DNA from: Meghimatium bilineatum
Lineage: Eukaryota > Mollusca > Gastropoda > Stylommatophora > Philomycidae
Assembly: GCA_034231615.1 (NCBI GenBank)
Contig: CM067315.1
Coordinates: 11,121,915 to 11,185,914 of the forward strand
DNA: 64,000 nt
Direction of reading: 5' to 3'
Part shown: positions 1 to 11,249 of the stretch, one piece after another
How the letters are laid out: each line of letters opens with the position of its first letter
Numbering within the stretch: the first letter of the stretch is position 1
Position numbers and translations under genes: made by a program
The notes under the pieces: model-generated
Database searches by the model: none
Told to the model about the DNA's origin: nothing
Seen by the model: the letters and a program-made list of their open reading frames with translations, nothing else

Positions 1-1257
1 GACATTTGGGGTGCAAAGGGAACGCATTGCACTAGGCGGACCCAGGGTTAGCAGATAACCAAGACCCCAAATGTACTTCCTCGCGGTGCACCCTGGAAAC
101 AGAAATACAGCAGCTCGAGCTGATTCTGGCCAAATCATTTGGGGATCGTGTCCGAGAATGTGGAGGCAGCAGATGGAAAGAGATTTGACTGCATAAGAGA
201 CAGACAATATCCCCGACACCACGAGCATCACCACATATAGCGACACTGTCGACATACAGTGAAGTTAGTCAGTCCAGTCCAAACTGCAAATAGAAAGTGA
301 AAAGAACTGCGTGAACTGCAAATAGAAAGTGAAAAGTTTCTAGGAAAGGGGAACTACAAGCTCCGTCAGCTCGAGACGAGCTTCTAGTTACCTGTGCTCC
401 TTACAGGCGGAGACCCAGACCCATTCATAGGCGTACGGAAAAGCAAGAAGACATAACCCAACTCTAATGTCGAGCCTTCCTAAACCAGAAATATGCTCGC
501 GAAGAGAAAGGTTTCCGTACCCGATGGGCTTAGGCAAGAAATGGACACCGATGGATGCCCTGGCCCAACTTTACTGTCAAGTTTTCCTATACCGGAAGTA
601 CACTTGCAGAAAGAAATGGTTCCGTACCCGATGGGCTCAGGCACAAAAGAGGCAACGATTTAGCCCTGGCCAAACTCTACTGTCAGGTTTTCCTACACCA
701 AAACTACACTGGCAGAGAGAAAGGGTTCAGTACCTGATGGGCTCAGGCGATATTGGGACAATGTCGCTCAGCTCGAGAACGCTTTGCTCTCAAACGCGTG
801 GTGTGAGACTCGAACTTGGACAAGGGGTACACGATGTCGGTGAATGACACCTCGGCTAAGAAGGCGAAAGAGTCAGGGTCAAACTCTTCTGTTGAGTTCT
901 TCCCCTTAAGGAGCCAGGCTCACGGATGAGAAACGGTTCAGTACCCGATGGGCACAGGCACAATACGTACAATTACACGAGGCAAGTTCATAGAAAGTGG
1001 AACACCTCGTACGAGTCAGACGAGAGCAAAAATCGTCTTGGCGAAGAGTCACCACATACACGCGTGCCTGGAGACAGATATGGAGGCTGTCACAGGCTAG
1101 GGTAGCCCACCCGAATTGTCAAGGCATGCCAAAATCGGATATGCTAGGCCTACACTGCGCATAACAGTGGCACAACGTAATCACGCTCCCGACGGAAATC
1201 GCACGGATATCCATGCTGGTTACAATGGAGCGAACGCAAAACAAACAAACAAACTAG
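1..1257 (+). repeat. Dispersed repeat with ~107-bp internal subrepeats, ending in an (AAAC)n-type stretch
   Basis: The motif GTACCCGATGGGC recurs at about 517, 624, 730 (as GTACCTGATGGGC) and 942, a period of about 106-107 bp with one slot skipped. The part from about 780 to 1180 matches the reverse complement of about 52,340-52,800 over long stretches, so this is a dispersed family. The block ends at about 1257 in an AAACAAACAAAC stretch, like the 5' region of the LINE near 61,180. It may be the 5' part of a non-LTR element. The 126-codon ORF at 467-847 lies across the subrepeats and I do not regard it as a gene. Confidence 0.5.
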
Positions 1258-2142
1258 ACATTTATGGATCACATTTATGGATTTAGAAGTTATTCATCTG
1301 ACATTGGACTATTTAACAATCTCAAAAGCATTAATCTATTGTTTCTTTTGAACCCTGTGCTCGCTTTTATTGTGGCGTTCTTTGCCAGAGAAACTTCTAC
1401 CATTTATTCATTTTAACACAGGTGGGAGAGTTGTAAGGAATATCATTGTAACACATGTGGGAGAGTTGTAATGAATATAATTTTAACAGTGTGTTGTCTA
1501 GTATTATTATGTATAAGGGTTAGTCATGGTCGCTGTAATTTATTGAGTAATGGATGATAAGTTTGGGTTTTCTGTAACGTGATACACATGACAAATTATC
1601 ACTTTCATTTATTCCAAAGACAGTAAGTGAGAAAAGGAAGCGTGGATGTTAGAGTGTGAGGTCTATGGCACCATCTTTGTCCTTAGGTGGTATGCTAGTC
1701 ATGTTAAGAACCTACGATTCAAAGTACACAAATTGAGTAAACTGTAGATTATAGGGACATCATATATATTGTTAGTTTCTTTGACATTCCTACAATACGA
1801 AAGTTATAAATATATTTCTGAATATATAGTATATTCACAGTTTACTGAAATAATCACCATTCTTCAGTTTTTCTTTTTTTAAAAATAAAGAAAGTATCTT
1901 ATGGCGAGGTATGCGCCTTTCAGCCACACACACAAAAAAAAAGGTTATGTTTCAGATCATCCAGTCACCATGATTCCAATATTAACATTGTGATGACAAA
2001 AACGTATTGAATATATAACTCGGCGGTTATGGTTTTGCAGCACTCCTTGAAATACATACTCTCGAATTCATGGTGGCTGGATTACCCAAGGGTGGCTCTA
2101 TTATTATTTTATGGTTAAAAAAACTATTATATAACCAAATTG
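1258..2142. other. AT-rich sequence without recognised feature
   Basis: I see no exon, repeat family or RNA gene here, only A/T-rich text with short homopolymers. Confidence 0.5.
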
Positions 2143-2410
2143 GTGCCCGTGTGTTGCCAGAGGACAGAAGGGGGGGGGGGTAAAGAATTGCAACATTATT
2201 ACCCGCCAATTATGTTGTAAGAGGGTAGTAAGCAGGTCTTGGGCTCGCGTTGGTTGTTTCATCCCCAAAAAGGTCGAAGTAGTAGGATGTGTCAGACCGA
2301 AAAGCGCAGATATCGCAGCTAAGATATAAGCTATGACACAATGCACTTCGTTCTCCGAACTACATAATACTAATATTCAGGAGTCGGAGAACGAACGCAG
2401 AAGAAGAGGA
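2143..2410 (+). mobile_element. SINE family A copy (diverged)
   Basis: It begins GCCCGTGTGTTGCC, carries the family's central GATGTGTCAG and CGCAGATATCGCAG blocks, and ends GAACGCAGAAGAAGAG. It holds an expanded G run near 2170. Family A is about 280 bp long and recurs throughout the window. Confidence 0.75.
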
Positions 2411-2594
2411 GAGAAATTGGACCATGTACGCGTTTGAAAGAGGTGCGCCTCACCATAAGGTTACTTTAAATAAAATTAATTATAATAATAACATAGTTTG
2501 TAGTACAAACAAGAGTTAGGTAATAACGAAACATGAGGATGACAAACAGAGGTTTATTACATAAACATATTGTGATCAAAAGTATTCCTTGATC

Positions 2595-2607
2595 ACACAC
2601 ACACACA

Positions 2608-2676
<69 letters not shown>

Positions 2677-2714
2677 CTTCTTCGTATATATATGCGTGCG
2701 TGCGTGTGTGTGTA
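2595..2714. repeat. Inverted microsatellite: (CA)n/(CGCA)n then (GCGT)n/(GT)n
   Basis: A run of CA and CGCA units reaches about 2668. After a short ATATAT-TCTTCTTCG-TATATAT spacer come TGCGTGCGTGCG and GTGTGTGTG. The two arms are complementary, so the strand can fold on itself. The 66-codon ORF here is repeat-derived. Confidence 0.85.
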
Positions 2715-2956
2715 TGATGACCATTTTTACATTCACATTTGAAAATTCAGTTAGAATTATGACCATGTCTAATAGTTCGTAGATGGCTAATGAGCCCTAT
2801 TCGAGCTGTAAATATCCGTGCACAGTACGAACATGGAATTACCACTGTAGACGGATTTTGATCTATCCGTGACTTTCTAGTTACTCTCGGCTGTTAGGCT
2901 GCAACATTTCTCCTCTTTTCACAAGATGGTGCGCTTTTTTTGACTGTAGAGCGCCA

Positions 2957-3099
2957 TATATATACATACATACATACATACATACATACATACATACATA
3001 CATACATACATACATACATACATACATACATACATACATACATACATACATACATACATACATACATACATACATACATACATACATACATACATACAT
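2957..3099. repeat. (CATA)n tetranucleotide microsatellite
   Basis: About 35 copies of CATA, nearly without interruption. It reads as Tyr-Val-Cys-Met repeats on one strand and His-Thr-Tyr-Ile on the other; neither is a gene. Confidence 0.95.
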
Positions 3100-4083
3100 T
3101 AAGTGTTTTATTTTCTAGGAAAAAAGAAGGGTATACGGCGTTTACAGAAGTGGATGGTCACGTCATACTTTAACATGAATGGCCACCACCCATTCCCCTA
3201 CCCCCTCCATTTGGCCGTAATAATTTGCATATTGGGAACTTTGAAAAAAAAAAAAAAGCTTACGTATGAAACATTTTGAGTAATCATATAATTTTCTTAT
3301 AGTTCTACTGTCATAATATAAAACGGGCGGCGGTGTGGTTTGTTTTGTATTCTCCGTAACGTTAATTATGAGGTTGCGTTATCTAAAGAGGAAGGGTTCA
3401 ATCATTTCGTGTTTTGACAGTGTCAGAAGGAGGAGCGAAGAATATTAACACTTTGATCTGCCATGCATGTCATAAGAGACTACTAATAGGTTTGAGGTTA
3501 GTGTTGAGTATGTGAACGAGCAACAAAAAGACCCACTCAAACCTTTCCATATATATATGGGCCTCACAACCTCCACCCATACAGACATACATACAAAAAT
3601 ACATTAATATAAGACTTACTGTAGCCAAATTTATCATAATGGCCATAATTTATCCATGCCTTTAGAAAGTTCAATATTTCTATTTCTTTCCTTGCTTTTG
3701 TAATCTGTTGCTGCGTGGTGCCCAAAAAGCAGCCAGTATTCAACACATTTTGTAGGATCAAATTGACAGAAAGTGGAGTCAACTATCTTGATAAACATAA
3801 CTGTTGATATAATCTTAATCAGTAATGACGATTTTAAAGGTGTTGCAATCATGTTCAGCTGTGAGAAACCTCTTGCAAGTTTACCTGAGAAGATCGGAGT
3901 GATGTCAAGATTGTGAATTGAACGTTTGAAAGTATTTTTCCTCCTTTTATTCTAAGATTCTATGTATTATATTTCTGTCGTTCAAACGAAACCGCATTGA
4001 CAAATGTCTAATTGCTTCTTCGTCATATATTACAAAATTGTGTGTTTCTTCAGACCCACTGTTTTTCGTCAAGCACAAAGGGC
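3100..4083. other. Sequence without recognised gene
   Basis: Low-complexity and AT-rich. Short minus-strand ORFs at 3564-3852 show no family resemblance I can name. It may contain more of the hAT-like remnant to its right. Confidence 0.35.
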
Positions 4084-5194
4084 TCACTTGAGTAAATCAA
4101 CTTCTTTATATTTGAGCTGTCGTTGTTTTAGTGAAGTCTCCAAGTTATCATAAAAGGAAACAGGGCATATTAGTTGGTTATCTTTTCTATCTATTTTATA
4201 AATAAGAATTTCTTGGACTAGAGACTTTGCAGCTTGGGCGGTTTCCTTGTAGTACTGTCCGGGATATGATCGCATATCTACAAACAACTGTATAGTGCGT
4301 TTAATTGCTTTATTGGCACAATTAAAAGTTATGTTTCGTTTTTTGCGATGTCAGGCTCTGTTCAGAGAGCTTTTGAAGTGTATCGCACATCACTCCTAAG
4401 TCTAAAATAAACTAAACAATAGCAATCTTCTTCATCAATCCCTCATATGTGCATCTATCTTTTTTTAATCTCTGGAATTATCATCTTTAGCATTTCTAAA
4501 ATGACAAACTAAGTCTTTCGCACCGAAGACGGATGTGTCGGGCCATTGGCGCAAATAAAACTGCGACACAACGCATTTCCATTCTCTGGAAGACATCCTT
4601 CTGGAAATCTAATAGAGCCATGGTCCTGATACAAGAGATATCCAGTGGGAGTTTGAGAATGAACGAAGAAGAAGAAGAAACTAAGTCTTTATAATCCTAC
4701 TAAACTGCAGATACTGAGCGAAAGCTGGATTCTACCCAACGAATGCTTAATATTCGTTGAATTTTCAACAACTTCGCTTCCAGTGAACTGGCACATACAT
4801 GGAGTTCACAATTATTCTTTTTGCGATGCGTGATAAAAACGTATCATTTGTCAATAAATTATTTGAATCTATTAATTCCAGAAACATTCTTACCAGCATC
4901 GTGGACAGATAATTCCAGATTATGCTTAGCACAGTGTCAAACAATTAATGATGGACATTTATCTTTTAATAACATTTTTGTTCTACGAGAGCCCAACATT
5001 ACCGCTGTACCATCACAAAAAACAGAAATTAAACATTCATTCAAGCATTCCTCTGTCAATCCAATAGAATGAAGACATCTGATCAAAGCGGAGAAGATTC
5101 CGACGGATGATATATCCTCTAGTTCAGCTAAGTCAATAAATAAATTAACTATTCTGATCATTTCACAACCTGAAATTATTACATAAAATGACAA
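4084..5194 (-). pseudogene. hAT-like (KIAA1586/ZBED-type) transposase remnant
   Basis: Read on the minus strand from 5194, the protein contains FIDLAELEDISSVGIFSAL, then FCDGTAVMLGSRRTKMLLK and a segment ending SLIV, a stop where Trp is expected, and HCAKHNLELSVHDAGKN. The pattern D-G-(A/T)-A-V-M-L-G ... HC..H.LEL is typical of domesticated or decaying hAT-type transposases of the KIAA1586/ZMYM kind. A further minus-strand piece lies at 4084-4287. The reading frame is broken by the stop and by a SINE B copy at 4519-4677. The superfamily call rests on motif memory. The copy is clearly non-functional. Confidence 0.5.
4519..4677 (+). mobile_element. SINE family B copy with 13-bp target-site duplication
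   Basis: It starts near GAAGACGGATGTGTCGGG, holds GCGCAAATAAAACTGCGACAC and the block CATTCTCTGGAAGACATCC, and ends GAATGAACGAAGAAGAAGAA. AAACTAAGTCTTT occurs at 4506-4518 and again at 4678-4690; the leading A's could belong to the tail. It interrupts the hAT-like remnant. Confidence 0.85.
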
Positions 5195-6229
5195 CAGATT
5201 AAGTGGTTTTTACATGCTTCCAGACTACCATCAGACAGCCTTCCTTGAAAAGAATTACTATACAGGAGTGAAGACTGATGGTTACAAATCCAGGCGCTGA
5301 CCATGCAAACGATGAATTACAGAAATAAATGAGTCAACGAAAATAAACATATGAAGCGCACAAAAAGCCACCTCCAGAGAACTATTCTACCTCTGACGCT
5401 GCAATGCACAAAGGGGTATACAACGAAAAGAAAAAAAAACTTATATTGTCGAGTGTCACGAACAAATACATTTTGTCTGGGCTTTTTGTATTTGTATTGT
5501 TTAGAGAACATAGTCACAACAGACAAAATTTAAGGCAACAGAGCCACATCCAGAGAAAATATTAGAAGTTTGACAACCTGGCACGACAAGGAAACAACAA
5601 CGACTTTGATGCAGCAAGGCACCTGATGATGATTTGTCTTCTGAACAAGTTCTTGTCTAAAATATTGAGTGGTAACCTTGGACAGGAAGAAGAGTTCCGG
5701 TTGTTGATATAGCGCGAAGTTTGCCTACTTTCTGTATAATTCCATTTGCATTTGTTTGTTAGATATTCTGCAGTTTCTAAATAAAATTGCATTGCATATC
5801 TTCGTTCGCCATGCCCGGGTCAATTGTGCGGTTGTCTTCTGCCACAGAAGTTATTATTGATGCAGATTGTATGCAGGCAAGTCTGATAAAAATGTGAAGA
5901 TTGGCATAAAAATAACATTTGATTTGATTTAATAATAATTATAATATTTATTAATTATAATGATTATTATTAGGCATTAGGACAAAATTTTCAAAATGGG
6001 TGTACAGCATTATACCACAATTAGATAGCCCTTGAAAATTGCAATCCAACGATACCTCAACCAAGTCTCTACGTCAATTCTGAAAAAAGTTAAGAATTTT
6101 TTTCCTATTAATTTTTGCCTCAAGATAATTACATGGAACATATAAGGAAATATAAAATGACAGTTGTCAAAAAGTTGCGGCCCTGCCTTAGAACCGAGCC
6201 ACTAATTTATGAATATCGTAGTTATTTGC
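5195..6229. other. AT-rich sequence without recognised gene
   Basis: No recognisable coding or repeat family. Long A/T-only tracts occur near 5940 and short minus-strand ORFs do not resemble known proteins. Confidence 0.4.
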
Positions 6230-6387
6230 ATAAAAAAATATGACAAATTATACATTTTCTTGTTCGGGAAGACAAGACGCACCTCTTGATTACATTATGC
6301 TAATTTTCCGACGCATGCAGAGTTAATAAATAATTAACAATTGCGTCTAATTAGCATAATTGCAATTGAATGTATCATATACATTTT

Positions 6388-7373
6388 GGTATAATCTTCG
6401 TATCTACGGTCACCGCGCTAAAAATAGAACACTGTTGACATTTTTAAACAAGCGACGTCATTGAGTTCCGCTAGAAAATCCGGCAACCAATCAAATCCCG
6501 CGTGCAATGACGTCACACACCCAACGAACGCCAAGCGATTTTGTGCGTGGCGGACATTTTTGTTTTTAAAGATTTGATCGATTTGAGCAGAGATTTCACT
6601 AGCGGAAATCTGCAGTCGCCCAATTAAAAATATAAACAGTGTGAAATGGGTAAAATGAAGCACTTACCTTATTCACCGGATAAATTCTCCGCAAACCATG
6701 CATTAATTATAATATAAATCTCAAATCATAAGAATAACACAAACCATGAGCACCGATCCACTTTGTTGAAATGTGCGGGCTTTTGCTGGTTTCTGATCAC
6801 ACCTCGCCCAGTGTTGCCAACTCTTTTCATCATAAAGCACCAGATTTGAGGGCTTTCTTTCGTGTTTTTTTTTCAATAATTTTATAATTTGAAATAAAAA
6901 CTGGACATTCAAATGCCATGAGGGGGGAGACCCCCCTCAACCCCCCCCCCTTTTTGGACTTTCAAATGTCATGAGGGGGGAGACCCCCCTCAACCCCCCC
7001 TTTTTGGACTTTCAAATGTGATGAGGGGGGAGACCCCCCTTCCCCCTTTTTTGGGCTTTCATATGTCATGAGGGGGGAGACCCCCCTCAACCCCCCCATT
7101 TAAAACTTTCATATGCCATGTATTCCCCCCCCCCCTTTTTTTATACCACCCCTCCCTCTCCTTTTTTATTATTTTTTATCTCCTTTATTTTACTTAAAAC
7201 CACACACAACCTAACTAACTCGAAAACGATTCCCGCGCGAACCGTGATATCATAACCTCTCGCACGCCGTGGCACATTTCCGCGCGAACAGTGGATCCGC
7301 GAAACTACAGCTTTGGGGAATACCTCAAAACTAGGTCAAATTCCACCATGACCGTAGATACGTGGATTGCGCC
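6388..7373. mobile_element. Non-autonomous DNA transposon with ~25-bp imperfect inverted ends and 8-bp TSD
   Basis: The left end GGTATAATCTTCGTATCTAC (then GGTCA) and the reverse complement of the right end GGCGCAATCCACGTATCTAC (then GGTCA) agree at about 20 of 25 positions, including a 14-bp exact core. TACATTTT lies at 6380-6387 and again at 7374-7381. Undisturbed tandem copies nearby (about 7720-7750) read through the same site without the insert. No transposase is visible. An 8-bp duplication would fit hAT, P or Merlin-like elements, but the GG ends are not diagnostic. Confidence 0.7.
6903..7135. repeat. ~54-bp tandem repeat with G6/C6 hairpins and long C runs
   Basis: Four degenerate units contain ATGAGGGGGGAGACCCCCCT, a perfect hairpin with AGGGGGG paired to CCCCCCT around an AGA loop. 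Most are followed by CAACCCCCC and T runs. The G runs and C runs could also form G-quadruplex or i-motif structures. It lies inside the inverted-end element. Confidence 0.85.
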
Positions 7374-7890
7374 TACATTTTCCACATTTTTTAATTATTT
7401 AGGATAAAATATATAGCAAACTGTATGTTTTTGTGTTTATGAAGACAAGACGCACCTGTTGATTACATTCTGCTAAGTTTCTGATGCAGCCAGAGTTAAT
7501 AAATAATTAATAATGGCGTCTAATTTGCATAATCACATTGTCATATTTAATATATATTTATTACATTTTTTAATTATTTAGGATAAAATATATTGCAAAC
7601 TGTACATTTTTGTGTTTGTGAAGACAAGACGCACCTGTTGATTACATTCTGCTAAGTTTCTGATGCAGCCAGAGTTAATTAATAATTAAAAATGACGTCT
7701 AATTAGCATAATTGAAATTGAATGTATCATAAACATTTTTCACATTTTTTAATTATTTAGGATAAAAAATATAACAAATTATACATTTTCTTGTTCGGTA
7801 AGACAAGACGCACCTGTTTAGTACATTGTGTTAATTTTCCGATGCAACCAGAGCCAATTAATAATTGTGTCTAATTAGCATAATTAAAAT

Positions 7891-8640
7891 CTCTTCTATG
7901 CTTCCCTTTATGGCAACATGCATGTGGCTGGCAATCTGTAACCTCAGCCCTCTTTGTATCTGAAATATAATATTTGATTATTATTATTATTGGCATTTGG
8001 TACACATGTACATAAACAATTCTATGTCAAAGGTATGAATAAATTACCAGGTAGGTATGTGCACCAAATTTGCAAAATTTCCATTTCGTTTTTCCTATTA
8101 TAGTGATACCTAATTAGCCCTATATAATTAAATACTTTATTACATTATTCAGTAGATAGGCTTATGTAGAACATTGAGCAAAATTGATAATGAACAACAA
8201 GAGACAAAGATATCAAAAAGAGTGAGAACGTTTGGAAGATGCTGCAGTTTACGTTGTCTGCATTGATGATTTGATTTATTAGGCCTACTGAAAGGAGAAA
8301 GCATGTCTCAATAAAAAGTGAATTTTACAAAATATTCATGAGAGAATTATAAGAAATTGGACTTCATAAACAATATAAATAATATATATTTAATTTGAAA
8401 TGTGTTTCTTGTAAAATTATCAACATGAAACAGACCGATGTGACTAAGAAAACACTTCAGTCGTCATGGCGACGGACGCATGATAGTACATAAGTACGCG
8501 CACTCGGCATGGTCTTGTACCAATAATTTCAATTATTTTACATATAAATCTTAGATTTTTTACTAGTAGCATTTAAAAATGAATTAAAGTAATTAAAAGA
8601 GGCAGGAATTGTAGTTGTTAAACGTCAATTTCTTTAAATA
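7891..8640. other. AT-rich sequence without recognised gene
   Basis: Nothing recognisable. One GC-richer spot near 8460 reads TCGTCATGGCGACGGACGC, which resembles half of an RFX X-box but is not convincing alone. Confidence 0.35.
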
Positions 8641-8780
8641 AGAGACATTTCAGAATTATCGACGAGGCAGTAAAGATTAGCGGCATTCAAGATGGCGGCT
8701 GAGGAATGCGTGACCGATCTGCAGTGCGTTTGTTTAAAATTCGATAATAATTACAGGCAACTTCCAAAATTAATGAAATT
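8641..8780 (+). promoter_or_regulatory. Candidate promoter / 5' exon with a YY1-type AAGATGGCGGC motif
   Basis: AAGATGGCGGC at 8689-8699 is an exact YY1-type motif of the kind that overlaps start codons in housekeeping promoters. Its ATG opens 33 codons (MAAEECVTDLQ...). CpGs are locally frequent in an AT-rich area. It lies 2 kb upstream of the first DNMT1 exon I recognise and on the same strand, so it could be that gene's start. The short peptide does not match the DNMT1 N-terminus as I know it. Confidence 0.25.
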
Positions 8781-9540
8781 TTGTATATAAAGAGAAAAAT
8801 GGTTGTTTCATTTGTTAGACATGGTTACAACATTGTATTTTATTCAAATTAATGCATATACGTGTGCAAAGAGAAAAATCACTTACCTAGGCTTATTTAA
8901 TTGCTTGGTGAAAAATGTACACAGCGTATTTCCAACTTCTAGTTACGTAATTCGATGCACAAATGAATGAGAAAAATTAAACAGTTGTCTTTTATAAACA
9001 ATAAAGTTGCGTCGCGTTGTCTAAAGACAATTGCTGTGGTCAGTGTTTCACGTGATGCAAAAAATGGATTCTTGGACGCTACCAAAACAAGGGAAGTAAT
9101 TTAAGCCACATTGACTTTCACGTCCCCTTACGATTTCCTAATGCCTATTATTATTATTAATAATACTAATTAATAATATTAATAATTATTATTCTAATTA
9201 TAACAAAACATGCTTAGGAGCCTTGATAAATAAACTACTACTAGGTAATAAATAAATAGGCATGTGTTGGGCATAGATGATAGTAAGACTCAGGCCTAAC
9301 GCTCAAGTTAGTCTATGCATGCCCCGTTGATTCAGATCGACTAAGTAATTAAATTAATTAGGCCCATAATTTAAAAAAAAACTGCAAATATGAATTTAAA
9401 TTATAGTAGGCAAATAAAATGACTTTGGCGAGCACGAAAAGAAGAGCAAAGAGTCAATAATAAATATAAATTGACAATAATCAATAATGTTATTGTTGCC
9501 ACCACCCATGTAACAATATGTTATGTTATTCATCATTAGC
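8781..9540. other. AT-rich sequence without recognised gene
   Basis: Short TAATAAT-type tracts near 9130-9200. No exon or repeat family recognised. Confidence 0.4.
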
Positions 9541-9819
9541 CTCGCCCGTGTGTTCCCAGGGCCCGAATGGGAGCAAAGAATAGCATCACTGTTTACCTTC
9601 CACGCATGTCGTAAAAGGCGACTAAGGAGGTTATGGGATGGAGTTGGCTGTCCCATCCCATATAGGGTCAGTGACCCAAAGCCATGCTGAAGTCGAATGT
9701 GTCAGGCCGAAAGGCGCGGATATCGCAGCAATGCTGTAAACCATGACACAACGCATTCCTTTCTCCGGACTGCATCCTGCTAATCTGCATGAGTTTGAGA
9801 AAGAACGCAGAAGAAGAAT
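9541..9819 (+). mobile_element. SINE family A copy, near full length
   Basis: It runs from CGCCCGTGTGTTCCCAGGGC through GGTTATGGGATGGAGTTGGC to GAACGCAGAAGAAGAA. A diverged second 5' piece of the same family follows at about 9822-9905. Confidence 0.9.
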
Positions 9820-10344
9820 ACTGCCTGTGTGTTATTGGCACCAGAAAGGGAAATAACACTTGTCACATGTCGTAAGAAGGTACTAAGGAGGTATGAGTTA
9901 TTTCATTCAATGATCTTCTCTGAGCTGAAGTCCGCTGAAAACCCATTCCTGTACCTCTGGGAGAAAATTAACCCTTTTATCTGCAGGATGCTTTGAGAGT
10001 GCAAGAAAATCATGACAAAATCTCATCTAGAAATAATATGTCCATTTTGTAGCATTGCAACCCACAGGTACATTGAGTACAGCAGTCATCTGGTGCTTGC
10101 ATAAACTGTGGAAAACCTTAGATAATAACAATAACAATAAGACCCAAAAACATTTAGATCGTAGGGGTGCCACACTGGTGACATCAGTAAAAGAACGCTC
10201 TCCAATTATCTCTATCCATAGCCACTTGGAGGGGTGTAGACAAAATCATGCCCAGACCATTCCTTGATGTTGTCAATCCAGGATTTTCTTTAGTATAAAG
10301 GTACGGCAGATCCCATAACAGTGACCTGCCGTCGGAGATGAAGA

Positions 10345-10590
10345 TAACTTTTCGTTTGCTAAGCTGCAGCAACTACAGTATTAGATGGGATGGCCAGTTT
10401 CCTTCCTTGCTGTGTTTACCTTCCCCAACTCATGCGTCAGGTATCCATTTACAGCTGGGTCAACTGGAGGAGCTGTCAGGAGATAAATCTAGCCCCGATT
10501 GTTTTGTCCAGATGTTGTTTGGAACCCGGCACTGGCACGCTGTAATCCAGTAGGCAAGCTCACTATCAGCTAGGCCACCGCATTTCTCTT
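10345..10590 (-). mobile_element. tRNA-derived SINE (family D), minus strand
   Basis: It matches in reverse the copy at 57,630-57,890, sharing GGCCAGTTTCCTTCCTTGC and the CTCACTATCA(A/G)CTAGGC head. The head at the 57.6-kb copy has a pol III B-box. Confidence 0.7.
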
Positions 10591-10707
10591 TAGTATAACC
10601 TCATAAAGAATGCCAGATAAACACCATCCTAGCAGGTTTTTATCATCTTTGAACTGAATAAACCCAGTTTAAAAGTATTTTTGAAATAATTTTTTTCTTT
10701 TTAATAG

Positions 10708-10989
10708 AGAGGTTTTTACAAGAAGATTGATGCCATCATTGGCGGTTTCCTGTTGGCAAGTATTAACACAAACGGAACTAGCAATGGTACAAGTAGCATC
10801 GACATTGAGCATGCTCACAATGGTGAATTTTCATCAGCGACAGTAGCCAGTGGGCATATCACTAACGGATCCTCTGTTGCTGTGACATTGTCTAAATTTG
10901 CATTGGGCTCTAACATTGAAAATAACGAAAAAAATAAAGAATTTACAAACGAGAATACAGATGGCAGAAGCAAGGTCAACTGCAAAGTG
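10708..10989 (+). CDS. DNMT1: DNMT1 exon: end of DMAP1-binding-like segment and Ser/Asn-rich linker
   Basis: The acceptor TTTTTAATAG precedes frame 0 RGFYKKIDAIIGGFLLASIN; the donor is GTG|GTAAGA. The start resembles the end of the DNMT1 DMAP1-binding region (EEGYLAKVKSLL...NG). The remainder is a low-complexity Asn/Ser/Glu linker. It enters and leaves in phase 0. I did not find the exons that should precede it. Confidence 0.6.
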
Positions 10990-11009
10990 GTAAGATAAAT
11001 GTTTTATTT

Positions 11010-11240
11010 TTCTTCTGCGTTCGTACTCAAACTCCTAAAGTTTAGCAGGATGTAGTTCGGAGAATGGAATGCATTTGGTCATGGTTTACAGCTTAGCTGT
11101 GATGTCTGCGCCTTTCAGCCTAACACATCAGATTTAAGAATGGATTCTGGGTCACTATGACGGGAAGGGACAGCTAACTCCACACCAAAACCTCCTTAGT
11201 TGACTCTTATGACATGATTGGCAGATAACAGTGTTTCTAA
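11010..11240 (-). mobile_element. SINE family A copy, minus strand
   Basis: It opens TCTTCTGCGTTCGTACTCAAACTCC, the reverse of the family tail, and continues through the reversed GATGTCTGCGCC and GGGTCACTATGAC blocks. A second minus copy follows directly. Confidence 0.8.
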
Positions 11241-11249
11241 TAAGGTACA

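Larger units (their letters stand above)
6230..7890. repeat. AT-rich tandem repeat of about 175-185 bp, interrupted by a transposon
   Basis: Units share GAAGACAAGACGCACCTGTT, a block like CAGAGTTAATAAATAATTAA and GTCTAATTAGCATAATTG. Copies begin near 6230, 7382, 7557 and 7736. The first copy is split by the element at 6388-7373; the intact copies show what the empty site looked like. Confidence 0.75.

Noticed and set aside
467..847. 126-codon ORF at the window start
   Set aside because: It crosses tandem subrepeats of a dispersed element and shows no domain.
2881..3173. Tyr-Val-Cys-Met and His-Thr-Tyr-Ile ORFs
   Set aside because: Pure translation of the CATA microsatellite.
9950..10060. 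Possible exon after the acceptor-like TTTTATCTGCAG
   Set aside because: No convincing donor follows and the peptide has no DNMT1 resemblance.
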